A DNA stretch of 64,000 nucleotides. It comes from Agrypnia vestita (Eukaryota > Arthropoda > Insecta > Trichoptera > Phryganeidae). A program made the position numbers and the translations under genes. A model generated the notes under the pieces. It was not told where the DNA came from and did not search any database. It saw nothing but the letters and a program-made list of their open reading frames with translations. Positions 46,342-57,421 of this stretch are shown here, piece after piece (the first letter of the stretch is position 1; every line of letters starts with the position of its first letter). The stretch spans positions 124,001-188,000 of the forward strand of contig JADDOH010023149.1 in assembly GCA_016648135.1 (NCBI GenBank), in the 5' to 3' direction.

Positions 46342-46815
46342 TATTCTTTTGCTATAATATGATCAATTTCTTTAATATGATTACTCCAAGAAAATAAGAT
46401 ATCAATGGGAAAGCCAATAATTACGAGAACGGAGAATTTCTGGACGAATGATGTCATCCAGTTGTACCCGAGGGGAATCAAAAAACCGACAGGCCTCCCA
46501 TAAATCCGCTGGACTGCGAAATTATCGATTTCTGCGGACATACGTGGCAGTTAAGTGAAGGAGGAAGAAATTGGGAGACACCGGGGAGGAATTCATCCTT
46601 ATTCGGCGGTCCCTCGTTACGAGGATGACGTCTACCATGTCTTATTGGCTGTGCGTCCGAGCGTGGCTGAGGAGCCCGATTCTCCAACCGAACACTTTTC
46701 CGCAAGTTGTGCACGTGCATACAGTGGGGGGTTCTGAGAAATGGATCTTCCTTCTTTTCTTTCCTCTTTCTAATTTTTCTGAAATTACGTCAGTTTTAAT
46801 CCGTTCACTATGTAC
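46342..46815 (+). repeat. GC-rich dispersed repeat
   Basis: 46445-46500 matches a piece at 35.3-35.4 kb and 46600-46790 matches 31089-31285, so this is the longest copy of an unclassified family. Several frames are open on both strands (46478-46720 minus, 46555-46822 plus) but none shows a domain. Confidence 0.5.
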
Positions 46816-47480
46816 TTTTTGAAGTTATTGTGCCCGGTCATGGGATCACTTTTCATGATCTATCCTACATCTGCTCTGATTTACCTATATTCAGTTAAAT
46901 TCAAGCAATGGGTAGAAAATGGTCGATGATAATGATGATAACATTAGATATCCCATTATGCCTCCGCCCTGTCTATTAAATTCATGATATACTCGTAGAT
47001 ATGGGTAGATATCACTTTTCACTGTGATCCAGTAAAACAGTTTGATACTGTAAAACGTGACTATTCTTTTATTTTTTTAATCACAAAAATATTCGCAAAA
47101 TTAATGATTAATGAGTAGCTTTACATTGACATATACTAACCTACCTGGCCATTAATTTTTCGTTGCTTATTTTACAAGGATTTAAAAATATATTTTTAAT
47201 GTATGGAGTTTAGGCTTTTGGTAAAAATAAGTTAGTAGAATCGGTAATTATTTAAAATGAAATGCTGTTTTTATAAGCTTAAAAGATAACATAAGCATAA
47301 TGAATAATTTAAATTATAACCACCTTTTATACAAACAGTGATAAAAAAAAAAAAATCTCTGTTATGACATACATTGTACTGTTGAAAAATATAATCAAAA
47401 TCACGAGAGATTATCATAGGTATAAAAAATAATAGTTATCGTGTTATCTGTAAGTAGAATAGAATATAGAATAGCATTAT
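46816..47480. other. AT-rich intergenic stretch
   Basis: Nothing supported. Confidence 0.35.
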
Positions 47481-47483
47481 AAA

Positions 47484-47865
47484 AGTCTCACAGATACGAA
47501 GCTATTTATATGAGATACGTGTATGGAAGTCTTTTATACGATGGATTAGGGTTCAAAATCTGTATGAGCTGGCTTAAATGAGCATTCTACACAATGCAAT
47601 GTTCACCAATACCATTGGAAGAACATCCCAAAACTAACAAATTTTTGACGTGTAACATCTTTCCTGCATTAAGGCTCGCTCGTTTTTGTGTATAAATATG
47701 TACCAGTTTTTGGAATCTTTCTTATATTTGATTGGAATATGCTAGAGACATCTGTAGTTCCTTCTCATGAAACAGCATACACAGATTTCGCAGCTGGTAA
47801 TATAAGAAACTTCCATACACGTTTCTTATATAAATAGCTTTGTCTATGAAACTTCTATAAACCAT
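47484..47865. mobile_element. MITE with about 50-bp inverted ends
   Basis: The left end AAGTCTCACAGATACGAAGC, TATTTATATGAGATACGTG, TATGGAAGTCTTTTATA is complementary to the right end TATAAGAAACTTCCATACAC, GTTTCTTATATAAATAGCTT, TGTCTATGAAACTTCT. Relatives lie at 31553-31815 and 54885-55260. Non-coding. Confidence 0.75.
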
Positions 47866-47869
47866 CTTA

Positions 47870-48298
47870 ATTAAATAAAAACCCCACAGTGTACAAATCC
47901 TGTTACTGTGTTCTCAAAATACACATATAAATATCGCTATAAGCCATAAAAGTTGATTTATCGACACGAGATAAAAAGTGTCCCAAAGCCAAAGCCCAGC
48001 TTATTTCACTCGTCTGTGCCGCCGTCAGCTGGTCCACTTCGTGGCGCATACTTTTCTGCATGCAGCCATTTGATATCACAACAAAAGGAGTAGCCTTTTT
48101 GCGTCACTTGCAGGATTTAAGCAAAGCCGAGCTCAAAATAAATAGTGGCTGTGGCGCAAACCCTTTGTGGTCAATAAATGTTCGTGTGGGACAGCGAAGT
48201 GTGCGGCGCCCGTGGGGAGTTACTTCGGCCGGGGAGAGGTGGCGCCCGGTTCAAAAATATTTTCTAATCGCGAAAAATCAATACCGTCTGGATCGCTT
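47870..48298. other. GC-rich unassigned block
   Basis: 48000-48270 is markedly GC-rich. An 84-codon plus frame (48060-48314) runs into the adjacent LINE tail. A minus frame of about 65 codons contains QKSMRHEVDQLTAAQ and ends at about 47913. Neither is recognised. It could be a host exon or an older element. Confidence 0.25.
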
Positions 48299-49065
48299 CA
48301 ATGTAACTAACTAACCAACTAACCACCACGCCGTTTTTCCGCAGGGGTAGGCAGAGAGGACTAAACGCCACACTCTTCTATCCTGGCACACCACCTTTGC
48401 TTCGGCCACATTTATACATCTTCTCATACAAGTTCTACGGTCGTTGCGGCTTTTAACGGGGCCATCCTCAAACACTTGTTGTATCTGATCGTGCCAGGTC
48501 TTTCGCGGATGCCCTCTATTCCTGTTGCCTTCAACACTCGCCTCATATATTTTTTTTAACCATCCTTTCCTCGTTCATACGTTCCACATGACCAAACCAT
48601 CTCAGCACTCCTTTCTTTATTCTATCTACCACACTACAGCCAACATTGCATTTACTTCTAATTTGTTCATTCCTCACTATATCGACCAAAGACTTTCCAC
48701 ACAAGCGTCTTAGTGACCGCATTTCCACCGCATTCAGTCTACTTTCCTTCCTCTTTTGCCAATTCCAGGCTTCACTTCCATACATAAGGGTTGGCACTAG
48801 AACGCCATTATGTACCGCTAGTCTTGCTTCCTTTGACAGATTCTTATTGGCCATAATTGCGTTTAGTGCACCATTTACTTTGTTTCCCTCAGTTACTCTC
48901 CTTTCGATACCATTCTCAGCCTTGCCGTCTCTACTAAACATACTTCCCAAATACACAAACTCGTTCACTTGTTCTAAGCATTCGTTCTTTATAATTACAT
49001 CACACTTAGTCACTCTTTCGTCTCTCTCGAATACCATCACTTTCGATTTGCTGATATTTATATTA
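48299..49065 (-). mobile_element. 5'-truncated LINE, 3' end intact
   Basis: On the minus strand it carries the reverse transcriptase C-terminal region and the element 3' end, finishing ..GCCTACCCCTGCGG.. then GGTTAGTTAGTTAC. Two other copies of the same 3' end are at 16421-16574 and 33030-33205. It starts near 49065 at an AT-rich junction (TATACGTATATA). Confidence 0.9.
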
Positions 49066-49103
49066 TACGTATATATTATATTATTATACGTATGAACGAC
49101 CAA
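48543..49103 (-). pseudogene. LINE reverse transcriptase C-terminal region, frameshifted
   Basis: Motifs in order: SKSKVMVFERDER (after the FADD box, which is lost), EFVYLGSMFSRDGKAENGIE, ARLAVHNGVLVPTLMYGSEAW (conserved LMYGSEAW), LRRLCGKSLVDIVRNEQIR, and VLRWFGHVERMNEERM. The frame then stops at ..KKNI, because a run of eight A (48552-48559 region) has one base too many. With seven A the reading would continue through IYEASVEGNRNRGHPRKTW to the SAYPCGK end at about 48330. Family: non-LTR retrotransposon, probably RTE-like, abundant in Lepidoptera. The first 20 residues are flanking AT-rich sequence, not the element. Confidence 0.9.
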
Positions 49104-50540
49104 ACCATCTCAGCGACAGTCACCGCGTTTCTACCGCGTTCCTTCAATGTAGTTCTTAATAAATTTTTATTTTTCCTCTCCCGCGCACCGAAGAGATAAT
49201 GTCGTGGTCTTGTATGACTTTTATATGACCAAGCTAAGGCACGTATGTTGCGTGCCGGGTTCTGACAATATAGTAATTAAATAATGCCGATATGGATGGC
49301 GAAAATGTATGGCTGAAAAGTCTACAAAAGGTCCCATTTCCTAGGTCCTATGCTTGCACCAAATGGTAAGTATTTATATTTGAAAATCCTATCCTCGTCG
49401 CCAATTGTTATATTTAATTGCATTTATAGATGGATAATTTATTAAAACTCTTTATTTCCGAATACAATAAACACTATACCAAACAAAAGAGAGAAGAGAA
49501 AATTGTAGACAATAAACATAAAATGTGTGTTTCGGAGCGTTGCCCTGCTGCTCACTAATGTTTCGTATTGCAAGGTATAACACATGTCGAGTTAAAAAAT
49601 AAAATTTAAATAATAAAAATATAGGGCAAATTAGTATGTCACTTCCTACAACTCTGGTGATACTTGATACTAATGCATTTTTTCTCAACGTAACTCACAT
49701 GTAAATTTTACCGCAATGCAAAATGCAGAGCGCATATTTTAAACGTGATTCTCGAAATAATTAGCCAAACCATAGACAATTCATAAATTTAGATTTATGT
49801 AATTGCACTTACTTTTATTCCATCCTAATAAAATAACAAACATTGCTATGAGTATGTTTGGTATTAAATAATTAAACTCAAAATACTTCAATATTCGTTA
49901 AGAGATATTTTATCAATGCTTTTGTCACGCGAGTTACGATAAACGCAACTAAATAGTAAAAATGCGACGGTAAACAGTTACTTTTAACGTTAGTTAATAT
50001 AAAAATGCGACGGTAAACACATTTCAAACTTATTTCTGCCCTCTAGTAAACATTAACTACACTTTAAAAATGTTAATAGTGTACGATTAAATTGCTAAAT
50101 AAAACTTTTACCTTTATTTGTCTTTTATAGAAAACGACACCGGCGTCTCATACCATAATTAATTAAGTAATTACACGGCATAAATAAATAATTCCATCTA
50201 TTTTTAAATGATGGGGTTGTAATCACCGAATAAGATGGATTGTCGTAAATCTACGTCTTTTCAAATTTCGAGTGTGGGTAACAATGCCCCATAGACAATA
50301 ACAAGAGACAAGTCCTATAATAGACCAAAACAGCGACAGATATCAGATCGAACAGTTTTGGGTTTGTCAGCCCATTTCTAAGAAATCAGAATTCTAGGGC
50401 TGTACCCAATGAAAAAAGCAAAATATATAGGGTAAGAATTTACAATAATTCGTATTGAGATACAGAAAAAATATAAATAAATAAACGCAATTGGAAAAAT
50501 TAGATGTAATACAGATTAATCTTGCGTGTAGTTTTCTGGG
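49104..50540. other. AT-rich intergenic stretch
   Basis: Two nearby copies of AAAAATGCGACGGTAAACA lie at about 49958 and 50002. Nothing else supported. Confidence 0.35.
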
Positions 50541-50555
50541 ATATATTGCCGTGAA

Positions 50556-50668
50556 TATATGACCTCTCTGGCTAACATTTCGGATTCTATTGAAGGATAA
50601 TCAGCATCAGGGCTGATGTGATGAACCCTGCAATGTGATACGAAACGTCAGCCAGAGAGATCAGATAT
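50556..50668. repeat. inverted repeat, retroelement-end type
   Basis: ATATATGACCTCTCTGGCTA and ACATTTCG (50556-50582) are complementary to CGAAACGTCAGCCAGAGAG and TCAGATAT (50641-50668). The spacer contains GGCTGATGTGATGAACCCTG. CGAAACGTC after a stem resembles the 3' terminal motif of Penelope-like and some other retroelements. Confidence 0.5.
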
Positions 50669-52520
50669 ACATCAGGCAGAATATAACAGGAAACTATACA
50701 CAGAAAACAGTGAAAACCTGAGAAAATTTTTAATATCTACCGATTAGGTAAACCGATTTCTAAATTTATTTATTTATTTAAATTATTATACCTATAAGGG
50801 AAAGTTATAAAAAACTGATTATAGAAAATATGGGGGAAGAAGAGCTTATATGATATGATCATACATTGAGTTCATACATACTGTTCTTTAGTAAATTTCT
50901 ACAAAATAAAATGTACATATTATTCACATTTAATATAACATATTCATATTTCCGACAAATACTTAATTTTGCCTTTTTTAACAATATTTTGCCCTTTTTC
51001 ACAATATACAGACTTGCTTGCAGATGACCATAAGAAAGACTCAATTTAATGGTCAAAAATCAAAAAGGCAATAAAGGACGCTCGCGCAAGTAAGATGACC
51101 AGCCAGAACATATTTTTTTTCCTAAATAAACAGGAGAAGAAAAAAATAAAAGTGGAGTAAAAGTAAATAATGAATGGTCCTATTTACTATAGGTCGACCA
51201 CAATAAAAAGACTATTCCCTAGCTTTGCCTGGTAAGAATAAAGCGGGAGAAAGTTGCCTGGCAAGCCCGTATTACAAGCCTCAGTTCAATTTTTGCATCG
51301 TAATAACACATATTTTTTGCGCACATTCTTTTGAATGCGGTCTAGCTGTAAAACTATATACTAAATCAGAAATTTAGTCCTACTTTTCAAAGCACGGGTG
51401 TAAAGTCTAGTATAGAAATTGTAAAAACCTTTTTGCGACATGCCGTAACCGCATCTCTATTTAAAAAAAAAGAATGAAACATAAATTGCAGAATTATAAG
51501 AGAAAACGTTGTTGTTATCTTCGTGATACTAATGCAAAATAAATTTATTTTTAAGTGTTCTAAATTACTGTCATTTTTTGAATAAAAATATGTTTCTGTG
51601 TCACAACAATAAATTTAATGGTTAACGACACTCTAGATTAGACATGTTTGTAGAATATAAGAAAAACGGAAAATATATAATAAAATTACAACACAGTAAA
51701 GCATTTAATAATGAAGGTTTATTACTTGATAGTAATTTACCTACATAATAAATTAGTTAATACAAGTAAAACATTATATAAATATTGTTTTATATGCCTT
51801 TACTTTCCGTAAGTCGAGCGCAATTTGAAAGGTATAAGATTTTTTTTGTATCTAATACCCATACTTATTACCTATAAAGAGTGCGCCTTATGTTTTTTAA
51901 CTGATAATCAAATTGTGATTAAAATTATTTATTATGAATCTCTTGTCGACAGACACGAAGTATAAAACATTATTAAGTAATTTAATAATACTTATCTTAA
52001 TGAATGTCTTTGATGTGAATGAAACCATATTTTTTATTTAAAATTACTCAAGGTGAAGTGTACAATTTATTTTATTTTTTGGAACATCATTGTTTAACTT
52101 CAAGGGTATAAAAAAATATGACTGCAAAAATAATATACCTACGAAATGACGAGTAAATTAACATCGTTCAGAAATTTATTGCTGATGTGATCACAACTGG
52201 ATATCCTCGAAATTGTTATTTCGCACACAGGATGCGGTCCAATCAAACTCTAGACATCACAGTGCCCGTGACAATACAACCACTCCCGTGCAGCCCTCCC
52301 CAGCTTCCCGCCGGACATCCGGCAGGTCCTATTGACATGCAATAAAACACGCAATCATTTCTCTACCGCAAGGAGGACAACGTTATTTAGATGTTGTTAT
52401 AAATATTTTTTTTCAAAATTCAGCTTGAATATTAACGGAAAAATAAAAAAAATAGAATCGATGCCACAGCAAAGTACTAGAAATATTAAATATTTCTCTT
52501 ATAGATAAAGTCATCTCCCT
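50669..52520. other. AT-rich intergenic stretch
   Basis: A GC-richer 90-base patch at 52200-52330 (CCCGTGCAGCCCTCCCC) has no long frame. Nothing supported. Confidence 0.35.
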
Positions 52521-52527
52521 TTTTTTT

Positions 52528-52914
52528 ACTCCCTGTCTTTTAACTCTTGGCGACTGCTTGTCTTCTTGTCTGACGAAAAAACTTTGGATCGATTTTTAAC
52601 CCTTTTCCCGTGATCCAATCGAGCTGAAACTTTGCAAGCAGACTCGTGGCGACGATTAAGAAGATCTTTAAAATTCTCGTTAAAAAAAATTAATAAAATT
52701 TTTGGATTTTCCAAATAATGAATGGTTTTTTCATACAAATTATTAAGTTGTATGAAAATATTTCAACGCATCTGATAGAGGCGAAACCTGATTATAGCAT
52801 AATTTTGGATTTTTGGAAATTTCTTATTACTCCCTTTCGTAGCGTCGCCCGACCGAATCCCAGCGCGTAGATTAGGCGCCAAACCAGTTTCCACTAGTAA
52901 ATGAGAAAGGGAGT
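52528..52914. mobile_element. ACTCCCTTT-family element, fullest copy
   Basis: Runs from ACTCCCTGTCTTTTAACTC to GAGAAAGGGAGT, so the ends are inverted (ACTCCC/GGGAGT, then TTTCTT-type). The interior has AACCCTTTTCCCGTGATCC, CGAGCTGAAACTTTGC, AGACTCGTGGCGACGA. A second inner TACTCCCTTTCG at about 52831 suggests a composite or nested pair. Relatives: 10832, 13430, 37170 and 56344. Small frames in the conserved part (HESACKVSARLDHGK) recur at 56344-56622 but are short and probably fortuitous. Confidence 0.6.
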
Positions 52915-53388
52915 AAAATAAAAACTTGGTTTTTATGGGTTACTTTTTTTTATCCTCTCATTTGGGTATGATGAGTCTTGCCTCAGGCACTTCTATTGAA
53001 CTTAATACAACTTAATATTATGTAAAAAAAAATTATATGGCTATAACTATCTGTCCAAAGATGATTTGGTAATAACCAAGATATGCATCCGAACTCTTTT
53101 CTTTCCGGAAATTTTTGTATTTGTCGGGATATTCACTATTACCAGTGTATTAATAATGGCATTTGACTCAAAGTTGATATAATCTTTCATTTGGCTTTTT
53201 ACTACCCTTTAACTTATAAATTTTTAACGGCTTTTAACAACCCTAGTTACTCCTGGATTTTACCAGTTACCCAAAGTTACTACCGCTTGCGAATATGTCT
53301 CATTTTTATTTTCGTACCGTAATGGTTCTCCGGCAATTAATGTACGATAACGTATGTATTATATACATGATTACTTCTCTTCTTCCAG

Positions 53389-53418
53389 GTAGCATATCGG
53401 AATGTGCACAGCACCTGT
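53389..53418 (+). other. possible 30-bp microexon
   Basis: A strong polypyrimidine acceptor (TTACTTCTCTTCTTCCAG, ending 53388) is followed 30 bases later by a good donor (TGT|GTAAGG at 53419). The 30 bases keep frame and read SISECAQHL. If unspliced at the donor, the frame continues to TAA at 53466-53468. Very short, so low confidence. Confidence 0.2.
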
Positions 53419-53594
53419 GTAAGGACAAAACATTAACGCGAGTGTTATACAGATTGCTTAATGAATAATAATAAGGCGCAGACCATTTACGATATTAGTT
53501 AATGTTTTTTCATTGAATACAAATACACATTTAAAACAAATATAGGCTCGTGAGGTTCACGGGTTAGCTCGTTAATAAGTTCACAATGTATTGA

Positions 53595-53858
53595 ATGTTA
53601 CTTAACAAATACTATATTTTATCTGTCAAATTATGCCTTTGGAAAACCTATTTGCCTTCGCTCGAATTATTTGCTAAGAATATCGCAGCACGCTGTATAC
53701 GTTTTGCGATAAATCTTATCTATGTTAAACTTTATAACCCAAACCGCCAGGATATATGCTCAGAAACGCTTTGTCTTTATAGCACAAAATTTATACCCTG
53801 CTTGACGTTTCTGTCAAACATTATTCGACCAAAATACTCAAATATTGTTGGTAGATGA
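53595..53858 (+). other. open frame of 87 codons, unknown
   Basis: The interior is less AT-biased than the flanks and reads like protein (LPSLELFAKNIAARCIRFA), but there is no recognised family. Other readings of the same segment have equally plausible splice signals, so no gene model is offered. Confidence 0.2.
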
Positions 53859-53859
53859 A

Positions 53860-54880
53860 TTGACTCCAGAAGAGTATAAATTTTTTATTATTGAACTGGT
53901 AAATCAGATAAAAGTTTGATTTCTTGTACAGAAAATACTAAAGGTTGGTTGTATTAAATTGGTTTTTAGAAAGTAATAGTTAAGTGTGATGTATAGATTT
54001 TTTGAAAACAGGTTGTTTAATTGATGAAAATATGAAAAAAAAAGTATTTTAAAAATAAAATATAATATAAACCATACAGATATTATCGACTCTTAGCGGA
54101 CTCAGTAAAATTTATAATATACGGTAATCGTTTGTTATGAAGAAATTAAAAATTAGTTAAATATTTATACAATGGATTAACAATAGATTGTCACTGAAGT
54201 GATGAATCGGATACAGGGCAGCATATAACGAGTCACATCGACAGGATTTTTAAAATGCTTTTAAGCCTACAATAGACAGTGTGACCCAATTGATGTAGCA
54301 ATACAACACCCAGGCTTGGGAAGCAAATCGCACAGATGTACTGTTGCCTCACCAGTAATCAATCCTGGAGTGAGAAGCTAGTATTAAGATAAGATAAGAA
54401 GCAAAAGCGCCACTATGCGCATGACGAGAATTGAATATGATTATCTGAAAAAGTTATAGTTATAGTAACGTGTGTTATATAAGCATTTCATCACGGGCAT
54501 ATGACTTACAATTATTTTATTTTAATCCCCTCAGATAAAAAACATTTATCTGATCTTCGCCTATTTATAATGAGATCACAGTACATCTACATTTGTGATT
54601 CACTCAACATTGCGTATTTTTGTGATGTGTTTGGCAACATTATATGGGCATTCTGACCTTTTGTGTTAAAAAAATAACAAATAATAAAAGGATTTAAAAA
54701 ATACTGCCTCTTAAATGTATGTGTACATGAGAAGTATTAGGCAAAAAATCGTTTAAAGTCCTTTGTGTCGGTTACGGTCAGATACTTCACCAAGAAGGCT
54801 TTGATATATGATATTTAATTTACACAAAGCTTCAATTAAGATTGAAGTATATTAAAGAATATTATTAATAAAGATAAATT
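53860..54880. other. AT-rich intergenic stretch
   Basis: Nothing supported. Confidence 0.35.
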
Positions 54881-54884
54881 AAAG

Positions 54885-55260
54885 TTTCACAGAAACGAAA
54901 CGATTAATGTGAGAAATGTGTATGGAAAATAATAGTTTTCAGATGTATTCTAGTCATTCTAACATATATGTATAATAATTCGGAATAATATCATATGATA
55001 TATATATTATACAAATAATATTGCTTAATGTATCACTTTGAAAAATGTATAAGTATCATTACCAGCTAAGAAATCTATTTATAATTTTTCATGGAAAGAT
55101 TTATAGATGTCTTTAGCACAGTCCATTCGAATAAATGAATGAAACTGATTGAGAACTTATTTAAAACTTAAAAAAAATGATGTGTGGATGTTCTTACGGT
55201 GGAATTTATGAACGTTCCATTACGCAAGCCAGCTCATACAGGTCATAAGCCCGACGCTCT
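54885..55260. mobile_element. third copy of the 47.5-kb MITE family, inverted
   Basis: The left end GTTTCACAGAAACGAAACG, GAAATGTGTATGGAAA equals the family terminus. ACCAGCTAAGAAATCT and GCCAGCTCATACAGG are reverse complements of the internal AGATTTCGCAGCTGGT and CTGTATGAGCTGGC of the 47.5-kb copy. The right inverted end is degraded next to the (AT)n tract. Confidence 0.6.
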
Positions 55261-55302
55261 GTGGAAAAATCTAATAATTCTGTTTTCAGAACAAACATAT
55301 TG

Positions 55303-55310
55303 AAATATAT

Positions 55311-55405
<95 letters not shown>
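55303..55405. repeat. (AT)n microsatellite followed by a T run
   Basis: About 60 bases of near-perfect TA dinucleotide (55303-55365) run straight into roughly 40 T. Read on the minus strand this is a poly-A followed by (AT)n, possibly the decayed tail of a retroposon. The minus-strand frame through it (poly-Lys, Tyr-Ile) is an artefact. Confidence 0.9.
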
Positions 55406-55456
55406 CAATTGATTCAGCAACATTGTAGACTGACATTTTTAAAATATATTGATTAT

Positions 55457-55612
55457 ATTATTTGTATGTATCTACTTATTTTATTTGATAAATTATTACA
55501 ATAATTATTTGTTATACAACACCCTGACGATGAAAAGTTATTTCCGAAACATGTACGTGTAATTAATAAATTAAAATAAGTAGAAACATATAAATAATGA
55601 AATCAATTTATA
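55457..55612 (+). mobile_element. Penelope-like element end
   Basis: TGTATGTATCTACTTATTTT (55465-55484), reversed, matches AAAATAAGTAGAAACATA at 55574-55591, giving a small terminal inverted arrangement. The segment TTTCCGAAACATG with GTAATTAATAAATTAAAAT matches the tail of the 25141-25612 fragment. No coding part is attached. Confidence 0.55.
55524..55561 (+). ncRNA. hammerhead ribozyme-like core
   Basis: CTGACGA (55524-55530) is followed by helix II GAAA-AGTTA-TTTC (55532-55544), then GAAA (55546-55549). Helix III is ACAT-GTAC-GTGT (55549-55560) with the required A15.1-U16.1 pair, and a GUA cleavage triplet ends at 55561. All core positions agree with the hammerhead consensus, and Penelope-like elements are known to carry hammerheads. 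The flanks do not form helix I, so the motif may act only in a multimer or be inactive. Confidence 0.4.
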
Positions 55613-55711
55613 TTAAAATATTGTTAAATAATGATTTATTACTTAATTAAACGAAGTATATTCTTGTTAATTACACTAATAAAATAATCTTTTACTAATT
55701 CCTGTTTTGCA

Positions 55712-55998
55712 TTATAGGCGACTGGCTTTTGCGCTGCAAGGTACACAGATAATTTCCGGAGGTTCCACGCAATTCCGTAATTCCAATTTGGAGTAATCCT
55801 CACCAATACGCCGCCCGTCGATCTGATTACACTCATCTCGCAAATGGGCGGTATTTGTCTCGCGCTGGTTCGAACTGGAATCCTCGCTCTGAGGGTCCAC
55901 ACGGGGTGAGAGTGGCAGCCTCCCGATCTGAATATTCACCGCTCGCTTGCCCCGCATTTCATCAAACATAGTCAGCATTGCCTCGGGACAAAAGCCGG
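55712..55998 (-). CDS. possible terminal exon, unknown protein
   Basis: On the minus strand an acceptor-like ATTGCGTAG precedes 94 open codons to a stop at 55712. They read GFCPEAMLTMFDEM, then QIGRLPLSPRVD, with a polar Ser/Asn/Glu middle and a Cys-containing end (CVEPPEIICVPC). GC content is about half, far above the surroundings, which supports former or current coding. Another minus frame (55639-55902) overlaps. No domain or family is recognised. Confidence 0.3.
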
Positions 55999-56343
55999 CT
56001 ACGCAATTACATTATTTTTCATATAAGTTTACAAACATAATAATCGGCTGTCATGGATAAATAAAAAGATAACGTGAATATTTTTTTAAAATACAATTTT
56101 CCTGATCATTGTTTTCAAATTAAATATTATTTTTGGTCCATGGTAAGTGAGCGGTTTAAAGCCCAGCTCTTCCATGGAATCTACCCAGAGTACGTCACAC
56201 TTATTATGAGTGGTGCTACATATTCCATTATAGTAAATGTTGAGTGAGGAATCTATGTTATTATTGATCTTCTGATGAAACACTTATCGAAAGCTAAGTA
56301 TGAAATTCATAATAAAAACTAACCCATTACAAGTTCTTATTAT

Positions 56344-56622
56344 ACTCCCTTTCTTATTGAAACAGGTTTCAAGCCTACTCACGCGTCGGGCTCCTTACTC
56401 ATTTGTATGGATTCCAATTTGAAAAAAACATTAAAATTTCGAAAAATCCAAAATTATACTATAAGTATTAATTTTTTAAACGAAAAATTGTTAGATCATT
56501 TTTATCGTCGCCACGAGTCTGCCTGCAAAGTTTCAGCTCGATTGGATCAAGGGAAAAGGGATAAAAATCGATCGAAAGTTTTTTCGGCAGACAACAGACA
56601 AGCAGACGCTACGAGTTAAAAC
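56344..56622. repeat. ACTCCCTTT-family repeat copy, inverted
   Basis: Begins ACTCCCTTTCTTATTG. CGCCACGAGTCTGCCTGC, AAAGTTTCAGCTCGATTGGA and AGGGAAAAGGGATAAAAA follow, and it ends AGCAGACGCTACGAGTTAAAA. These are the reverse complement of the order at 52528-52700. Confidence 0.65.
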
Positions 56623-56808
56623 AATACATTACTTATTTCAAACTCAGCCCAATATCCCAATTACAAGTGATTCAAATGTTCTCAGGCTGATGTGTTATAG
56701 TGAGTTTCTAAAGCGAGATGTCTCTGTGCCTATATGTTACGTAGCAATACAAACCAATAATTACGGAGTCATGTGTTGTCTTGTGCTGTGTGTATGTTTC
56801 ATCTACAG

Positions 56809-56917
56809 TCTGATCGTAATCTTTGCGAAATCTGCAAAGAGATTGATTTTAAAGCGTCGGATACTGTGGTGTTTTTAATTTCATTAGGAGACCATCAATT
56901 CTATTATTATTTATCTG
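56809..56917 (+). CDS. candidate exon 1 of an unidentified host gene
   Basis: A good acceptor (TGTTTCATCTACAG, ending 56808) precedes 109 open bases that read SDRNLCEICKEIDF, then VVFLISLGDHQFYYYLS. They stop in phase 1 at a GT (56918); an alternative donor GTAGAT is at 56924. The CxxC pair might bind metal, but no family is recognised. The frame is also open upstream of the acceptor. The next candidate exon begins with two bases completing the codon. Confidence 0.3.
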
Positions 56918-57058
56918 GTGCTTGTAGATCTCGAGTGCCGCATTGACAAGACGTGCATGGTGACTCTATGGCTTGCATAATACCCCAGAAGATACAAATC
57001 AGAAGATCCTGAAGTGCGGTCGTGAATACCTAAGAACATTCTTAGTATTGAGGTTGTT

Positions 57059-57421
57059 TTGAAGAGAGTTATCATAAATAAAGGAGTTTATCAATTAAGT
57101 TGTGGAGATTGTGACGCGGTTTACATAAGACAAAGTGGGACAAAAATAAAGGAAAGACTTGAAGAGCATAAAAGAGCCGTAAAAAACTTTAGTTTAAATT
57201 CAGAAATGGCAGAGCATGCCAGAATGGAGGGACATAAGTTTGGTTCGAAATTATTATATGGGTGCAATAAAGGAAGAAAAATGGACATCTTGGAGATTTT
57301 AGAAATAAAAAATTATAAAAATATAATTAACATCCAGATACCGTCCATAACCTCCCCACTTCTATCCATTCTAACCCCGCCCCCGACCCCCACCACCATT
57401 ACACCCACCCAATCCCTATAA
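57059..57421 (+). pseudogene. GIY-YIG endonuclease domain of a Penelope-like protein
   Basis: The 120-codon frame shows GVYQLSCGDCDAVYIRQSG. This is the GIY strand, the CxxC insert characteristic of Penelope-like GIY-YIG domains, and the YIG strand, here YIR. Then come KIKERLEEHKRAV (catalytic Arg and the EH motif), SEMAEHARMEGHKF, LEILEIKNY and a Pro/Thr-rich end (PPPTPTTITP) after SPLLSIL. The Gly to Arg change in YIG and the loss of the RT argue that it is inactive. The start Met is arbitrary. Confidence 0.8.

Noticed and set aside
52526..52738. Conserved small protein in the ACTCCCTTT family (HESACKVSARLD reading)
   Set aside because: The similarity between copies is at DNA level as part of a non-coding repeat; frames are short and not kept open in all copies.
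55206..55436. Poly-lysine/Tyr-Ile minus-strand frame
   Set aside because: Pure translation of the T run and (AT)n microsatellite.
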